Source: Antedon mediterranea
Lineage: Eukaryota > Echinodermata > Crinoidea > Comatulida > Antedonidae
NCBI RefSeq assembly: GCF_964355755.1
Contig: NC_092680.1
Span: 11,139,001 to 11,203,000 of the forward strand
Direction of reading: 5' to 3'
Length of the DNA: 64,000 nucleotides
The notes under the pieces were generated by a model that did not search any database, was not told the origin of the DNA, and worked only from the letters and a program-made list of their open reading frames with translations. The position numbers were made by a program, and so were the translations under genes. This document shows positions 49,029 through 60,995 of the stretch, piece by piece (the stretch's first letter is position 1; each line of letters begins with the position of its first letter).

Positions 49029-50930
49029 ATGGTCTGAAACGGTTTCTAATGCGATTTGAAGCTATTCTGTACACTTTGATGTTTTGTGTGAAAAAGTTTT
49101 TTCAAAATGCTCAAAATGGTCTAAAACGTTTTTAAAACGATATTAAGCTATTTTGTGCTCTTTGATGTTTTTGTGTAACCAAGTTTCATCGAAAATCACA
49201 AAATGATCTAAAACGTCTCCAAATGCGATTTGAAGCTTTTCTAAGCACTTTGGTGTTTTTATGTTAACAAGTTTTTTCGAAAATCACAAAATGGTCTAAA
49301 ACGTCTCCAAATGCGATTTGAAGCTCTTCTGTACACTTTGATGTTTTGTTTGAAAAAGTTTTGTCGAAATTCTCAAAATGGTCTAAAACGTTTTTAAATA
49401 CGATATTAAGCTGTTTTGTGCACTTTGATGATTTGTGTGAAAAGTTTTAACGAAATGCTCAAAATGGTCTAAAACGGTTTCTAATGTGATTTTAAGCACT
49501 TTGATGTTTTTGTGTAACCAAGTTTTATCGAAAATCACAAAATAGTCTAAAACGTCTCCAAATGCGATTTGAAGCTTTTCTAAGCACTTTGGTGTTTTTA
49601 TGTTAACAAGTTTTTTCGAAAATCACAAAATGGTCTAAAACGTCTCCAAATGCGATTTGAAGCTATTCTAAGTACTTTTGTGTTTTTATGTTAACAAGTT
49701 TTTTCGAAAATCACAAAATGGTCTAAAACGTCTTCAAATGCGATTTGAAGCTATTCTGTACACTTTGATGTTTTGTGTGAAAAAGTTTTGTCAAAATGCT
49801 CAAAATGGTCTAAAACGTTTTTAAAACGATATTAAGCTATTTTGTGCTCTTTGATGTTTTTGTGTAACCAAGTTTCATCGAAAATCACAAAATGGTCTAA
49901 AACGTCTCCAAATGCGATTTGAAGCTTTTCTAAGCACTTTGGTGTTTTTATGTTAACAAGTTTTTTCGAAAATCACAAAATGGTCTAAATCGTCTCCAAA
50001 TGCGATTTGAAGCTCTTCTGTACACTTTGATGTTTTGTTTGAAAAAGTTTTGTCGAAATTCTCAAAATGGTCTAAAACGTTTTTAAATACGATATTAAGC
50101 TGTTTTGTGCACTTTGATGATTTGTGTGAAAAGTTTTAACGAAATGCTCAAAATGGTCTAAAACGGTTTCTAATGTGATTTTAAGCACTTTGATGTTTTT
50201 GTGTAACCAAGTTTTTTCGAAAATCACAAAATAGTCTAAAACGTCTCCAAATGCGATTTGAAGCTTTTCTAAGCACTTTGGTGTTTTTATGTTAACAAGT
50301 TTTTTCGAAAATCACAAAATGGTCTAAAACGTCTCCAAATGCGATTTGAGGATATTCTGAGCACTTTGGTGTTTTTTTGTTAAAAAGTTTTTTCGAAAAT
50401 CACAAAATGGTCTAAAACGTCTCCAAATGCGATTTGAAGCTATTCTGTACACTTTGATGTTTTGTGTGAAAAAGTTTTGTCGAAATGCTCAAAATGGTCT
50501 AAAACGTTTTTAAATACGATATTAAGCTATTTTGTGATCTTTGATGTTTTTGTGTGAAAAGTTTTATCGAAATGCTCAAAATGGTCTAAAACGTTTTTAA
50601 AACGATATTAAGCTATTTTGTGCTCTTTGATGTTTTTGTGTAACCAAGTTTCATCGAAAATCACAAAATGGTCTAAAACGTCGCCAAATGCGATTTGAAG
50701 CTTTTCTAAGCACTTTGGTGTTTTTATGTTAACAAGTTTTTTCGAAAATCACGAAATGGTCTAAAATATCTCCAAATGCGATTTGAAGATATTCTGAGCA
50801 CTTTGGTGTTTTTATGTTCAAAAGTTTTTTCGAAAATCACAAAATAGTCTAAAACGTCTCCAAATGCGATTTGAAGCTATTCTGTACACTTTGATGTTTT
50901 GTGTGAAAAAGTTTTGTCGAAATGCTCAAA

Positions 50931-52040
50931 ATGGTCTAAAACGTTTTTAAAACGATATTAAGCTATTTTGTGCACTTTAATGATTTGTGTGAAAAGTTTT
51001 ACGAAATGCTCAAAATGGTCTAAAACGGTTTCTAATGTGATTTTAAGCACTTTGATGTTTTTGTGTAACCAAGTTTTTTCGAAAATCACAAAATGGTCTA
51101 AAACGTCTCCAAATGCGATTTCAAGCTTTTCTAAGCACTTTGGTGTTTTTATGTTAACAAGTTTTTTCGAAAATCACAAAATGGTCTAAAACGTCTCCAA
51201 ATGCGATTTGAAGCTTTTCTAAGCACTTTGGTGTTTTTATGTTAACAAGTTTTTTCGAAAATCTTGAAATGGTCTAAAATGTCTCCAAATGCGATTTGAA
51301 GCTATTCTGTACACTTTGATGTTTTGTGTGAAAAAGTTTTGTCGAAATGCTCAAAATGGTCTAAAACGTTTTTAAAACGATATTAAGCTATTTTGTGCAC
51401 TTTAATGATTTGTGTGAAAAGTTTTACGAAATGCTCAAAATGGTCTAAAACGGTTTCTAATGTGATTTTAAGCACTTTGATGTTTTTGTGTAACCAAGTT
51501 TTTTCGAAAATCACAAAATGGTCTAAAACGTCTCCAAATGCGATTTCAAGCTTTTCTAAGCACTTTGGTGTTTTTATGTTAACAAGTTTTTTCGAAAATC
51601 ACAAAATGGTCTAAAATGTCTCCAAATGCGATTTGAAGATATTCTGAGCACTTTGGTGTTTTTATGTTAAAAAGTTTTTTCGAAAATCACAAAATGGTCT
51701 AAAACGTCTCCAAATGCGATTTGAAGCTCTTCTGTACACTTTGATGTTTTGTGTGAAAAAGATTTGTCGATATGCTCAAAATGGTCTAAAACGTTTTTAA
51801 ATACGATATTAAGCTGTTTTGTGCACTTTAATGATTTGTGTGAAAAGTTTTACGAAATGCTCAAAATGGTCTAAAACGGTTTCTAATGTGATTTTAAGCA
51901 CTTTGATGTTTTTGTGTAACCAAGTTTTTTCGAAAATCACAAAATGGTCTAAAACGTCTCCAACTGCGATTTCAAGCTTTTCTAAGCACTTTGGTGTTTT
52001 TATGTTAACAAGTTTTTTCGAAAATCACAAAATGGTCTAA
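50931..52040 (+). repeat. Three successive variant pentamers (425-426 bp)
   Basis: Three pentamers in a row carry the CACTTTAATG/TTTTACG form of M4 and the TCAAGC form of M1, at spacings of 425 and 426 bp. Elsewhere in the window these variants occur singly. The first two units begin with an M6/M4 chimera (50931-51014 and 51356-51439, 84 bp each), the third with a normal 85-bp M4. This is the clearest local expansion of one variant pentamer here. Confidence 0.85.
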
Positions 52041-52041
52041 A

Positions 52042-55000
52042 ACGTCTCCAAATGCGATTTGAGGATATTCTGAGCACTTTGGTGTTTTTATGTTAAAAAG
52101 TTTTTTCGAAAATCACAAAATGGTCTAAAACGTCTCCAAATGCGATTTGAAGCTATTCTGTACACTTTGATGTTTTGTGTGAAAAAGTTTTGTCAAAATG
52201 CTCAAAATGGTCTAAAACGTTTTTAAAACGATATTAAGCTATTTTGTGCTCTTTGATGTTTTTGTGTAACCAAGTTTCATCGAAATCAACAAAATGGTCT
52301 AATACGTCTCCAAATGCGATTTGAAGTTTTTCCAAGCACTTTGCTGTTTTTATGTTAACAAGTTTTTTCGAAAATCACAAAATGGTCTAAAACGTCTTCA
52401 AATGCGATTTGAAGCTATTCTGTACACTTTGATGTTTTGTGTGAAAAAGTTTTGTCGAAATGCTCAAAATGGTCTAAAACGTTTTTAAATACGATATAAA
52501 GCTATTTTGTGATCTTTGATGTTTTTGTGTGAAAAGTTTTATCGAAATGCTCAAAATGGTCTAAAACGGTTTCTAATGCGATTTGAAGCTATTCTGTACC
52601 CTTTGAAGTTTTTTGTGAAAAAGTTTTCTCGAAATGCTCAAAATGGTCTAAAAAGTTTTTATATACCATATTAAGCTATTTTGTGCACTTTGATGTTTTT
52701 TGTGAAAAGTTTTATCGAAATGCTCAAAATGGTCTAAAACGGTTTCTATTGGGATTTTAAGCACTTTGATGATTTTGTGTAACCAAGTTTCATCGAAATG
52801 TACAAAATGGTCTAAAACGTCTCCAAATGCGATTTGAAGCTATTCTAAGTACTTTTGTGTTTTTATGTTAACAAGTTTTTTCGAAAATCACAAAATGGTC
52901 TAAAACGTCTTCAAATGCGATTTGAAGCTATTCTGTACACTTTTATGTTTTGTGTGAAAAAGTTTTGTCGAAATTCTCAAAATGGTCTAAAACGTTTTTA
53001 AATACGATATTAAGCTGTTTTGTGCACTTTGATGATTTGTGTGAAAAGTTTTAACGAAATGCTCAAAATGGTCAAAAACGGTTTCTAATGTGATTTTAAG
53101 CACTTTGATGTTCTTGTGTAACCAAGTTTTTTCAAAAATCACAAAATGGTCTAAAACGTCTCCAAATGCGATTTGAAGCTTTTCTAAGCACTTTGGTGTT
53201 TTTATGTTAACAAGTTTTTTCGAAAATCACAAAATGGTCTAAAACGTCTCCAAATGCGATTTGAAGATATTCTGAGCACTTTGGTGTTTTTATGTTAAAA
53301 AGTTTTTTCGAAAATCACAAAATAGTCTAAAACGTCTCCAAATGCGATTTGAAGCTATTCTGTACACTTTGATGTTTTGTGTGAAAAAGTTTTGTCGAAA
53401 TGCTCAAAATGGTCTAAAACGTTTTTAAAACGATATTAAGCTATTTTGTGCTCTTTGATGTTTTTGTGTAACCAAGTTTCATCGAAAATCACAAAATGGT
53501 CTAAAACGTCTCAAAATGCGATTTGAAGCTTTTCTAAGCACTTTGGTGTTTTTATGTTAACAAGTTTTTTCGAAAATCACGAAATGGTTTAAAATATCTC
53601 CAAATGCGATTTGAAGATATTCTGAGCACTTTGGTGTTTTTATGTTAAAAAGTTTTTTCGAAAATCACAAAATGGTCTAAAACGTCTCCAAATGCGATTT
53701 GAAGCTCTTCTGTACACTTTGATGTTTTGTGTGAAAAAGTTTTGTCGAAATGCTCAAAATGGTCTAAAACGTTTTCAAATACGATATTAAGCTGTTTTGT
53801 GCACTTTGATGATTTGTGTGAAAAGTTTTAACGAAATGCTCAAAATGGTCAAAAACGGTTTCTAATGTGATTTTAAGCACTTTGATGTTTTTGTGTAACC
53901 AAGTTTTTTCAAAAATCACAAAATGGTCTAAAACGTCTCCAAATGCGATTTGAAGCTTTTCTAAGCACTTTGGTGTTTTTATGTTAACAAGTTTTTTCGA
54001 AAATCACGAAATGGTCTAAAATGTCTCCAAATGCGATTTGAAGATATTCTGAGCACTTTGGTGTTTTTATGTTAAAAAGTTTTATCGAAAATCACAAAAT
54101 GGTCTAAAACGTCTCCAAATGCGATTTGAAGCTCTTCTGTACACTTTGATGTTTTGTGTGAAAAAGTTTTGTCGAAATGCTCAAAATGGTCTAAAACGTT
54201 TTTAAATACGATATTAAGCTGTTTTGTGCACTTTGATGATTTGTGTGAAAAGTTTTAACGAAATGCTCAAAATGGTCTAAAACGGTTTCTAATGTGATTT
54301 TAAGCACTTTGATGTTTTTGTGTAACCAAGTTTTATCGAAAATCACAAAATAGTCTAAAACGTCTCCAAATGCGATTTGAAGCTTTTCTAAGCACTTTGG
54401 TGTTTTTATGTTAACAAGTTTTTTCGAAAATCACAAAATGGTCTAAAACGTCTCCAAATGCGATTTGAGGATATTCTGAGCACTTTGGTGTTTTTTGTTA
54501 AAAAGTTTTTTCGAAAATCACAAAATGGTCTAAAACGTCTCCAAATGCGATTTGAAGCTATTCTGTACACTTTGATGTTTTGTGTGAAAAAGTTTTGTCG
54601 AAATGCTCAAAATGGTCTAAAACATTTTTAAATACGATATTAAGCTATTTTGTGATCTTTGATGTTTTTGTGTGAAAAGTTTTATCGAAATGCTCAAAAT
54701 GGTCTAAAACGGTTTCTATTGTGATTTTAAGCACTTTGATGATTTTGTGTAACCAAGTTTCATCGAAATGTACAAAATGGTCTAAAACGTCTCCAAATGC
54801 GATTTGAAGCTATTCTAAGTACTTTTGTGTTTTTATGTTAACAAGTTTTTTCGAAAATCACAAAATGGTCTAAAACGTCTTCAAATGCGATTTGAAGCTT
54901 TTCTGTACACTTTGATGTTTTGTGTGAAAAAGTTTTGTCAAAATGCTCAAAATGGTCTAAAACGTTTTTAAAACGATATTAAGCTATTTTGTGCTCTTTG

Positions 55001-55414
55001 ATGTTTTTGTGTAACCAAGTTTCATCGAAAATCACAACATGGTCTAAAACGTCTCCAAATGCGATTTGAAGCTTTTCTAAGCACTTTGGTGTTTTTATGT
55101 TAACAAGTTTTTTCGAAAATCACAAAATGGTCTAAAACGTCTCCAAATGCGATTTGAAGCTCTTCTGTACACTTTGATGTTTTGTTTGAAAAAGTTTTGT
55201 CGAAATTCTCAAAATGGTCTAAAACGTTTTTAAATACGATATTAAGCTGTTTTGTGCACTTTGATGATTTGTGTGAAAAGTTTTAACGAAATGCTCAAAA
55301 TGGTCTAAAACGGTTTCTAATGTGATTTTAAGCACTTTGATGTTTTTGTGTAACCAAGTTTTTTCGAAAATCACAAAATAGTCTAAAACGTCTCCAAATG
55401 CGATTTGAAGCTAT
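52042..55414 (+). repeat. Segment C, copy 2, with one extra pentamer
   Basis: Partner of 12400-15385. The extra pentamer lies between about 53513 and 53988 and contains the private variants TGGTTTAAAATATCTCC (53586) and GTTTTCAAATACG (53771). Confidence 0.8.
52294..52894 (+). repeat. 601-bp cassette, copy 9
   Basis: Complete, at +39,602 from copy 3 but without that copy's private M9 and M8' changes, so those arose after separation or were converted away here. Confidence 0.9.
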
Positions 55415-56637
55415 TCTGTACACTTTTATGTTTTGTGTGAAAAAGTTTTGTCGAAATGCTCAAAATGGTCTAAAACGTTTTAATATACCATATTAAGCTA
55501 TTTTGTGCACTTTGATGTTTTTTGTGAAAAGTTTTATCGAAATCCTCAAAATGGTCTAAAACGGTTTCTATTGTGATTTTAAGCACTTTGATGATTTTGT
55601 GTAACCAAGTTTCATCGAAATGTACAAAATGGTCTAAAACGTCTCCAAATGCGATTTGAAGCTATTCTAAGTACTTTTGTGTTTTTATGTTAACAAGTTT
55701 TTTCGAAAATCACAAAATGGTCTAAAACGTCTTCAAATGCGATTTGAAGCTATTCTGTACACTTTGATGTTTTGTGTGAAAAAGTTTTGTCAAAATGCTC
55801 AAAATGGTCTAAAACGTTTTTAAAACGATATTAAGCTATTTTGTGCTCTTTGATGTTTTTGTGTAACCAAGTTTCATCGAAAATCACAACATGGTCTAAA
55901 ACGTCTCCAAATGCGATTTGAAGCTTTTCTAAGCACTTTGGTGTTTTTATGTTAACAAGTTTTTTCGAAAATCACAAAATGGTCTAAAACGTCTCCAAAT
56001 GCGATTTGAAGCTCTTCTGTACACTTTGATGTTTTGTTTGAAAAAGTTTTGTCGAAATTCTCAAAATGGTCTAAAACGTTTTTAAATACGATATTAAGCT
56101 GTTTTGTGCACTTTGATGATTTGTGTGAAAAGTTTTAATGAAATGCTCAAAATGGTCTAAAACGGTTTCTAATGTGATTTTAAGCACTTTGATGTTTTTG
56201 TGTAACCAAGTTTTTTCGAAAATCACAAAATAGTCTAAAACGTCTCCAAATGCGATTTGAAGCTATTCTGTACACTTTTATGTTTTGTGTGAAAAAGTTT
56301 TGTCGAAATGCTCAAAATGGTCTAAAACGTTTTAATATACCATATTAAGCTATTTTGTGCACTTTGATGTTTTTTGTGAAAAGTTTTATCGAAATCCTCA
56401 AAATGGTCTAAAACGGTTTCTATTGTGATTTTAAGCACTTTGATGATTTTGTGTAACCAAGTTTCATCGAAATGTACAAAATGGTCTAAAACGTCTCCAA
56501 ATGCGATTTGAAGCTATTCTAAGTACTTTTGTGTTTTTATGTTAACAAGTTTTTTTTTAAATCACAAAATGGTCTAAAACGTCTTCAAATGCGATTTGAA
56601 GCTATTCTGTACACTTTGATGTTTTGTGTGAAAAAGT
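54690..56637 (+). repeat. Local tandem duplication, 852-bp unit
   Basis: 54690-55785 matches 55542-56637 at an offset of 852 bp, so the copies overlap as about 2.3 tandem units of ten monomers. Marks are CACAACATGG, GTTTTGTTTGAAAAAG, TTTTAATATACC (55482/56334) and CGAAATCCTC. The second unit is the one that matches 29.3-30.6 kb. Confidence 0.82.
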
Positions 56638-57324
56638 TTTGTCGAAATGCTCAAAATGGTCTAAAACGTTTTTAAATACGATATTAAGCTATTTTGTGAT
56701 CTTTGATGTTTTTGTGTGAAAAGTTTTATCGAAATGCTCAAAATGGTCTAAAACGGTTTCTATTGTGATTTTAAGCACTTTGATGATTTTGTGTAACCAA
56801 GTTTCATCGAAATGTACAAAATGGTCTAAAACGTCTCCAAATGCGATTTGAAGCTATTCGAAGTACTTTTGTGTTTTTATGTTAACAAGTTTTTTCGAAA
56901 ATCACAAAATGGTCTAAAACGTCTTCAAATGCGATTTGAAGCTATTCTGTACACTTTGATGTTTTGTGTGAAAAAGTTTTGTCGAAATGCTCAAAATGGT
57001 CTAAAACGTTTTTAAATACGATATTAAGCTATTTTGTGCTCTTTGATGTTTTTGTGTAACCAAGTTTCATCGAAAATCACAAAATGGTCTAAAACGTCTT
57101 CAAATGCGATTTGAAGCTATTCTGTACACTTTGATGTTTTGTGTGAAAAAGTTTTGTCAAAATGCTCAAAATGGTCTAAAACGTTTTTAAAACGATATTA
57201 AGCTATTTTGTGCTCTTTGATGTTTTTGTGTAACCAAGTTTCATCGAAAATCACAAAATGGTCTAAAACGTCTCCAAATGCGATTTGAAGCTTTTCTAAG
57301 CACTTTGGTGTTTTTATGTTAACA
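55993..57324 (+). repeat. Left extension of the 26,734-offset duplication, copy 2
   Basis: Partner of about 29260-30590. A private TTTTAATGAAATG near 56137 replaces TTTTAACGAAATG. It overlaps the end of the 852-bp tandem duplication. Confidence 0.8.
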
Positions 57325-60300
57325 AGTTTTTTCGAAAATCACGAAATGGTCTAAAATGTCTCCAAATGCGATTTGAAGATATTCTGAGCACTCAGATGTT
57401 TTTGTGTGAAAAGTTTTATCGAAATGCTCAAAATGGTCTAAAACGGTTTCTAATGCGATTTGAAGCTATTCTGTACACTTTGAAGTTTTTTGTGAAAAAG
57501 TTTTCTCGAAATGCTCAAAATGGTCTAAAACGTTTTTATATACCATATTAAGCTATTTTGTGCACTTTTATGTTTTGTGTGAAAAAGTTTTGTTGAAATT
57601 CTCAAAATGGTCTAAAACGTTTTTAAATACGATATTAAGCTGTTTTGTGCACTTTGATGATTTGTGTGAAAAGTTTTAACGAAATGCTCAAAATGGTCAA
57701 AAACGGTTTCTAATGTGATTTTAAGCACTTTGATGTTTTTGTGTAACCAAGTTTTTTCAAAAATCACAAAATGGTCTAAAACGTCTCCAAATGCGATTTG
57801 AAGCTTTTCTAAGCACTTTGGTGTTTTTATGTTAACAAGTTTTTTCGAAAATCACAAAATGGTCTAAAACGTCTCCAAATGCGATTTGAAGCTATTCTGT
57901 ACACTTTGATGTTTTGTGTGAAAAAGTTTTGTCGAAATGCTCAAAATGGTCTAAAACATTTTTAAATACGATATTAAGCTATTTTGTGATCTTTGATGTT
58001 TTTGTGTGAAAAGTTTTATCGAAATGCTCAAAATGGTCTAAAACGGTTTCTATTGTGATTTTAAGCACTTTGATGATTTTGTGTAACCAAGTTTCATCGA
58101 AATGTACAAAATGGTCTAAAACGTCTCCAAATGCGATTTGAAGCTATTCTAAGTACTTTTGTGTTTTTATGTTAACAAGTTTTTTCGAAAATCACAAAAT
58201 GGTCTAAAACGTCTTCAAATGCGATTTGAAGCTATTCTGTACACTTTGATGTTTTGTGTGAAAAAGTTTTGTCAAAATGCTCAAAATGGTCTAAAACGTT
58301 TTTAAAACGATATTAAGCTATTTTGTGCTCTTTGATGTTTTTGTGTAACCAAGTTTCATCGAAAATCACAACATGGTATAAAACGTCTCCAAATGCGATT
58401 TCAAGCTTTTCTAAGCACTTTGGTGTTTTTATGTTAACAAGTTTTTTCGAAAATCACAAAATGGTCTAAAACGTCTCCAAATGCGATTTGAAGCTTTTCT
58501 AAGCACTTTGGTGTTTTTATGTTAACAAGTTTTTTCGAAAATCTTGAAATGGTCTAAAATGTCTCCAAATGCGATTTGAAGATATTCTGAGCACTTTGGT
58601 GTTTTTATGTTAAAAAGTTTTTTCGAAAATCACAAAATGGTCTAAAACGTCTCCAAATGCGATTTGAAGCTCTTCTGTACACTTTGATGTTTTGTGTGAA
58701 AAAGATTTGTCGATATGCTCAAAATGGTCTAAAACGTTTTTAAATACGATATTAAGCTGTTTTGTGCACTTTAATGATTTGTGTGAAAAGTTTTACGAAA
58801 TGCTCAAAATGGTCTAAAACGGTTTCTAATGTGATTTTAAGCACTTTGATGTTTTTGTGTAACCAAGTTTTTTCGAAAATCACAAAATGGTCTAAAACGT
58901 CTCCAAATGCGATTTCAAGCTTTTCTAAGCACTTTGGTGTTTTTATGTTAACAAGTTTTTTCGAAAATCACAAAATGGTCTAAAACGTCTCCAAATGCGA
59001 TTTGAGGATATTCTGAGCACTTTGGTGTTTTTATGTTATAAAGTTTTTTCGAAAATCACAAAATGGTCTAAAACGTCTCCAAATGCGATTTGAAGCTATT
59101 CTGTACACTTTGATGTTTTGTGTGAAAAAGTTTTGTCGAAATGCTCAAAATGGTCTAAAACGTTTTTAAAACGATATTAAGCCATTTTGTGCTCTTTGAT
59201 GTTTTTGTGTAACCAAGTTTCATCGAAATCAACAAAATGGTCTAATACGTCTCCAAATGCGATTTGAAGTTTTTCCAAGCACTTTGCTGTTTTTATGTTA
59301 ACAAGTTTTTTCGAAAATCACAAAATGGTCTAAAACGTCTTCAAATGCGATTTGAAGCTATTCTGTACACTTTGATGTTTTGTGTGAAAAAGTTTTGTCG
59401 AAATGCTCAAAATGGTCTAAAACGTTTTTAAATACGATATAAAGCTATTTTGTGATCTTTGATGTTTTTGTGTGAAAAGTTTTATCGAAATGCTCAAAAT
59501 GGTCTAAAACGGTTTCTAATGCGATTTGAAGCTATTCTGTACCCTTTGAAGTTTTTTGTGAAAAAGTTTTCTCGAAATGCTCAAAATGGTCTAAAAAGTT
59601 TTTATATACCATATTAAGCTATTTTGTGCACTTTGATGTTTTTTGTGAAAAGTTTTATCGAAATGCTCAAAATGGTCTAAAACGGTTTCTATTGGGATTT
59701 TAAGCACTTTGATGATTTTGTGTAACCAAGTTTCATCGAAATGTACAAAATGGTCTAAAACGTCTCCAAATGCGATTTGAAGCTATTCTAAGTACTTTTG
59801 TGTTTTTATGTTAACAAGTTTTTTTTTAAATCACAAAATGGTCTAAAACGTCTTCAAATGCGATTTGAAGCTATTCTGTACACTTTGATGTTTTGTGTGA
59901 AAAGGTTTTGTCGAAATGCTCAAAATGGTCTAAAACGTTTTTAAATACGATATTAAGCTATTTTGTGATCTTTGATGTTTTTGTGTGAAAAGTTTTATCG
60001 AAATGCTCAAAATGGTCTAAAACGGTTTCTATTGTGATTTTAAGCACTTTGATGATTTTGTGTAACCAAGTTTCATCGAAATGTACAAAATGGTCTAAAA
60101 CGTCTCCAAATGCGATTTGAAGCTATTCTAAGTACTTTTGTGTTTTTATGTTAACAAGTTTTTTCGAAAATCACAAAATGGTCTAAAACATCTTCAAATG
60201 CGATTTGAAGCTATTCTGTACACTTTGATGTTTTGTGTGAAAAAGTTTTGTCGAAATGCTCAAAATGGTCAAAAATGGTTTCTAATGTGATTTTAAGCAC

Positions 60301-60540
60301 AAGCACTTTGGTGTTTTTATGTTAACAAGTTTTTTCGAAAATCACAAAATGGTCTAAAACGTCTCCAAATGCGATTTGAAGATATTCTGAGCACTTTGGT
60401 GTTTTTATGTTAAAAAGTTTTTTCGAAAATCACAAAATGGTCTAAAACGTCTCAAAATGCGATTTGAAGCTAATCTGTACACTTTGATGTTTTGTGTGAA
60501 AAAGTTTTGTCGAAATGCTCAAAATGGTCTAAAACGTTTT
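57325..60540 (+). repeat. Large duplication, partial third copy (~3.2 kb)
   Basis: Matches 18381-21597 (offset 38,944) and 30591-33807 (offset 26,734). All three carry the same M2/M7 chimera, the CG-loss cassette and the AAGCACAAGCAC fused monomer. The match ends inside a core at 60540, where the M9-type ATATACC block follows instead of AAATACG. Confidence 0.87.
59237..59837 (+). repeat. 601-bp cassette, copy 10
   Basis: Third member of the set at 20293 and 32503 (offsets 38,944 and 26,734), with the CG-loss poly-T end. The preceding M6 has the private change TTAAGCCATTTTG near 59180. Confidence 0.9.
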
Positions 60541-60995
60541 TATATACCATATTAAGCTATTTTGTGCACTTTTATGTTTTGTGTGAAAAAGTTTTGTTGA
60601 AATTCTCAAAATGGTCTAAAACGTTTTTAAATACGATATTAAGATGTTTTGTGCACTTTGATGATTTGTGTGAAAAGTTTTAACGAAATGCTCAAAATGG
60701 TCAAAAACGGTTTCTAATGTGATTTTAAGCACTTTGATGTTTTTGTGTAACCAAGTTTTTTCAAAAATCACAAAATGGTCTAAAACGTCTCCAAATGCGA
60801 TTTGAAGCTTTTCTAAGCACTTTGGTGTTTTTATGTTAACAAGTTTTTTCGAAAATCACAAAATGGTCTAAAACGTCTCCAAATGCGATTTGAAGATATT
60901 CTGAGCACTTTGGTGTTTTTATGTTAAAAAGTTTTTTCGAAAATCACAAAATAGTCTAAAACGTCTACAAATGCGATTTGAAGCTATTCTGTACA

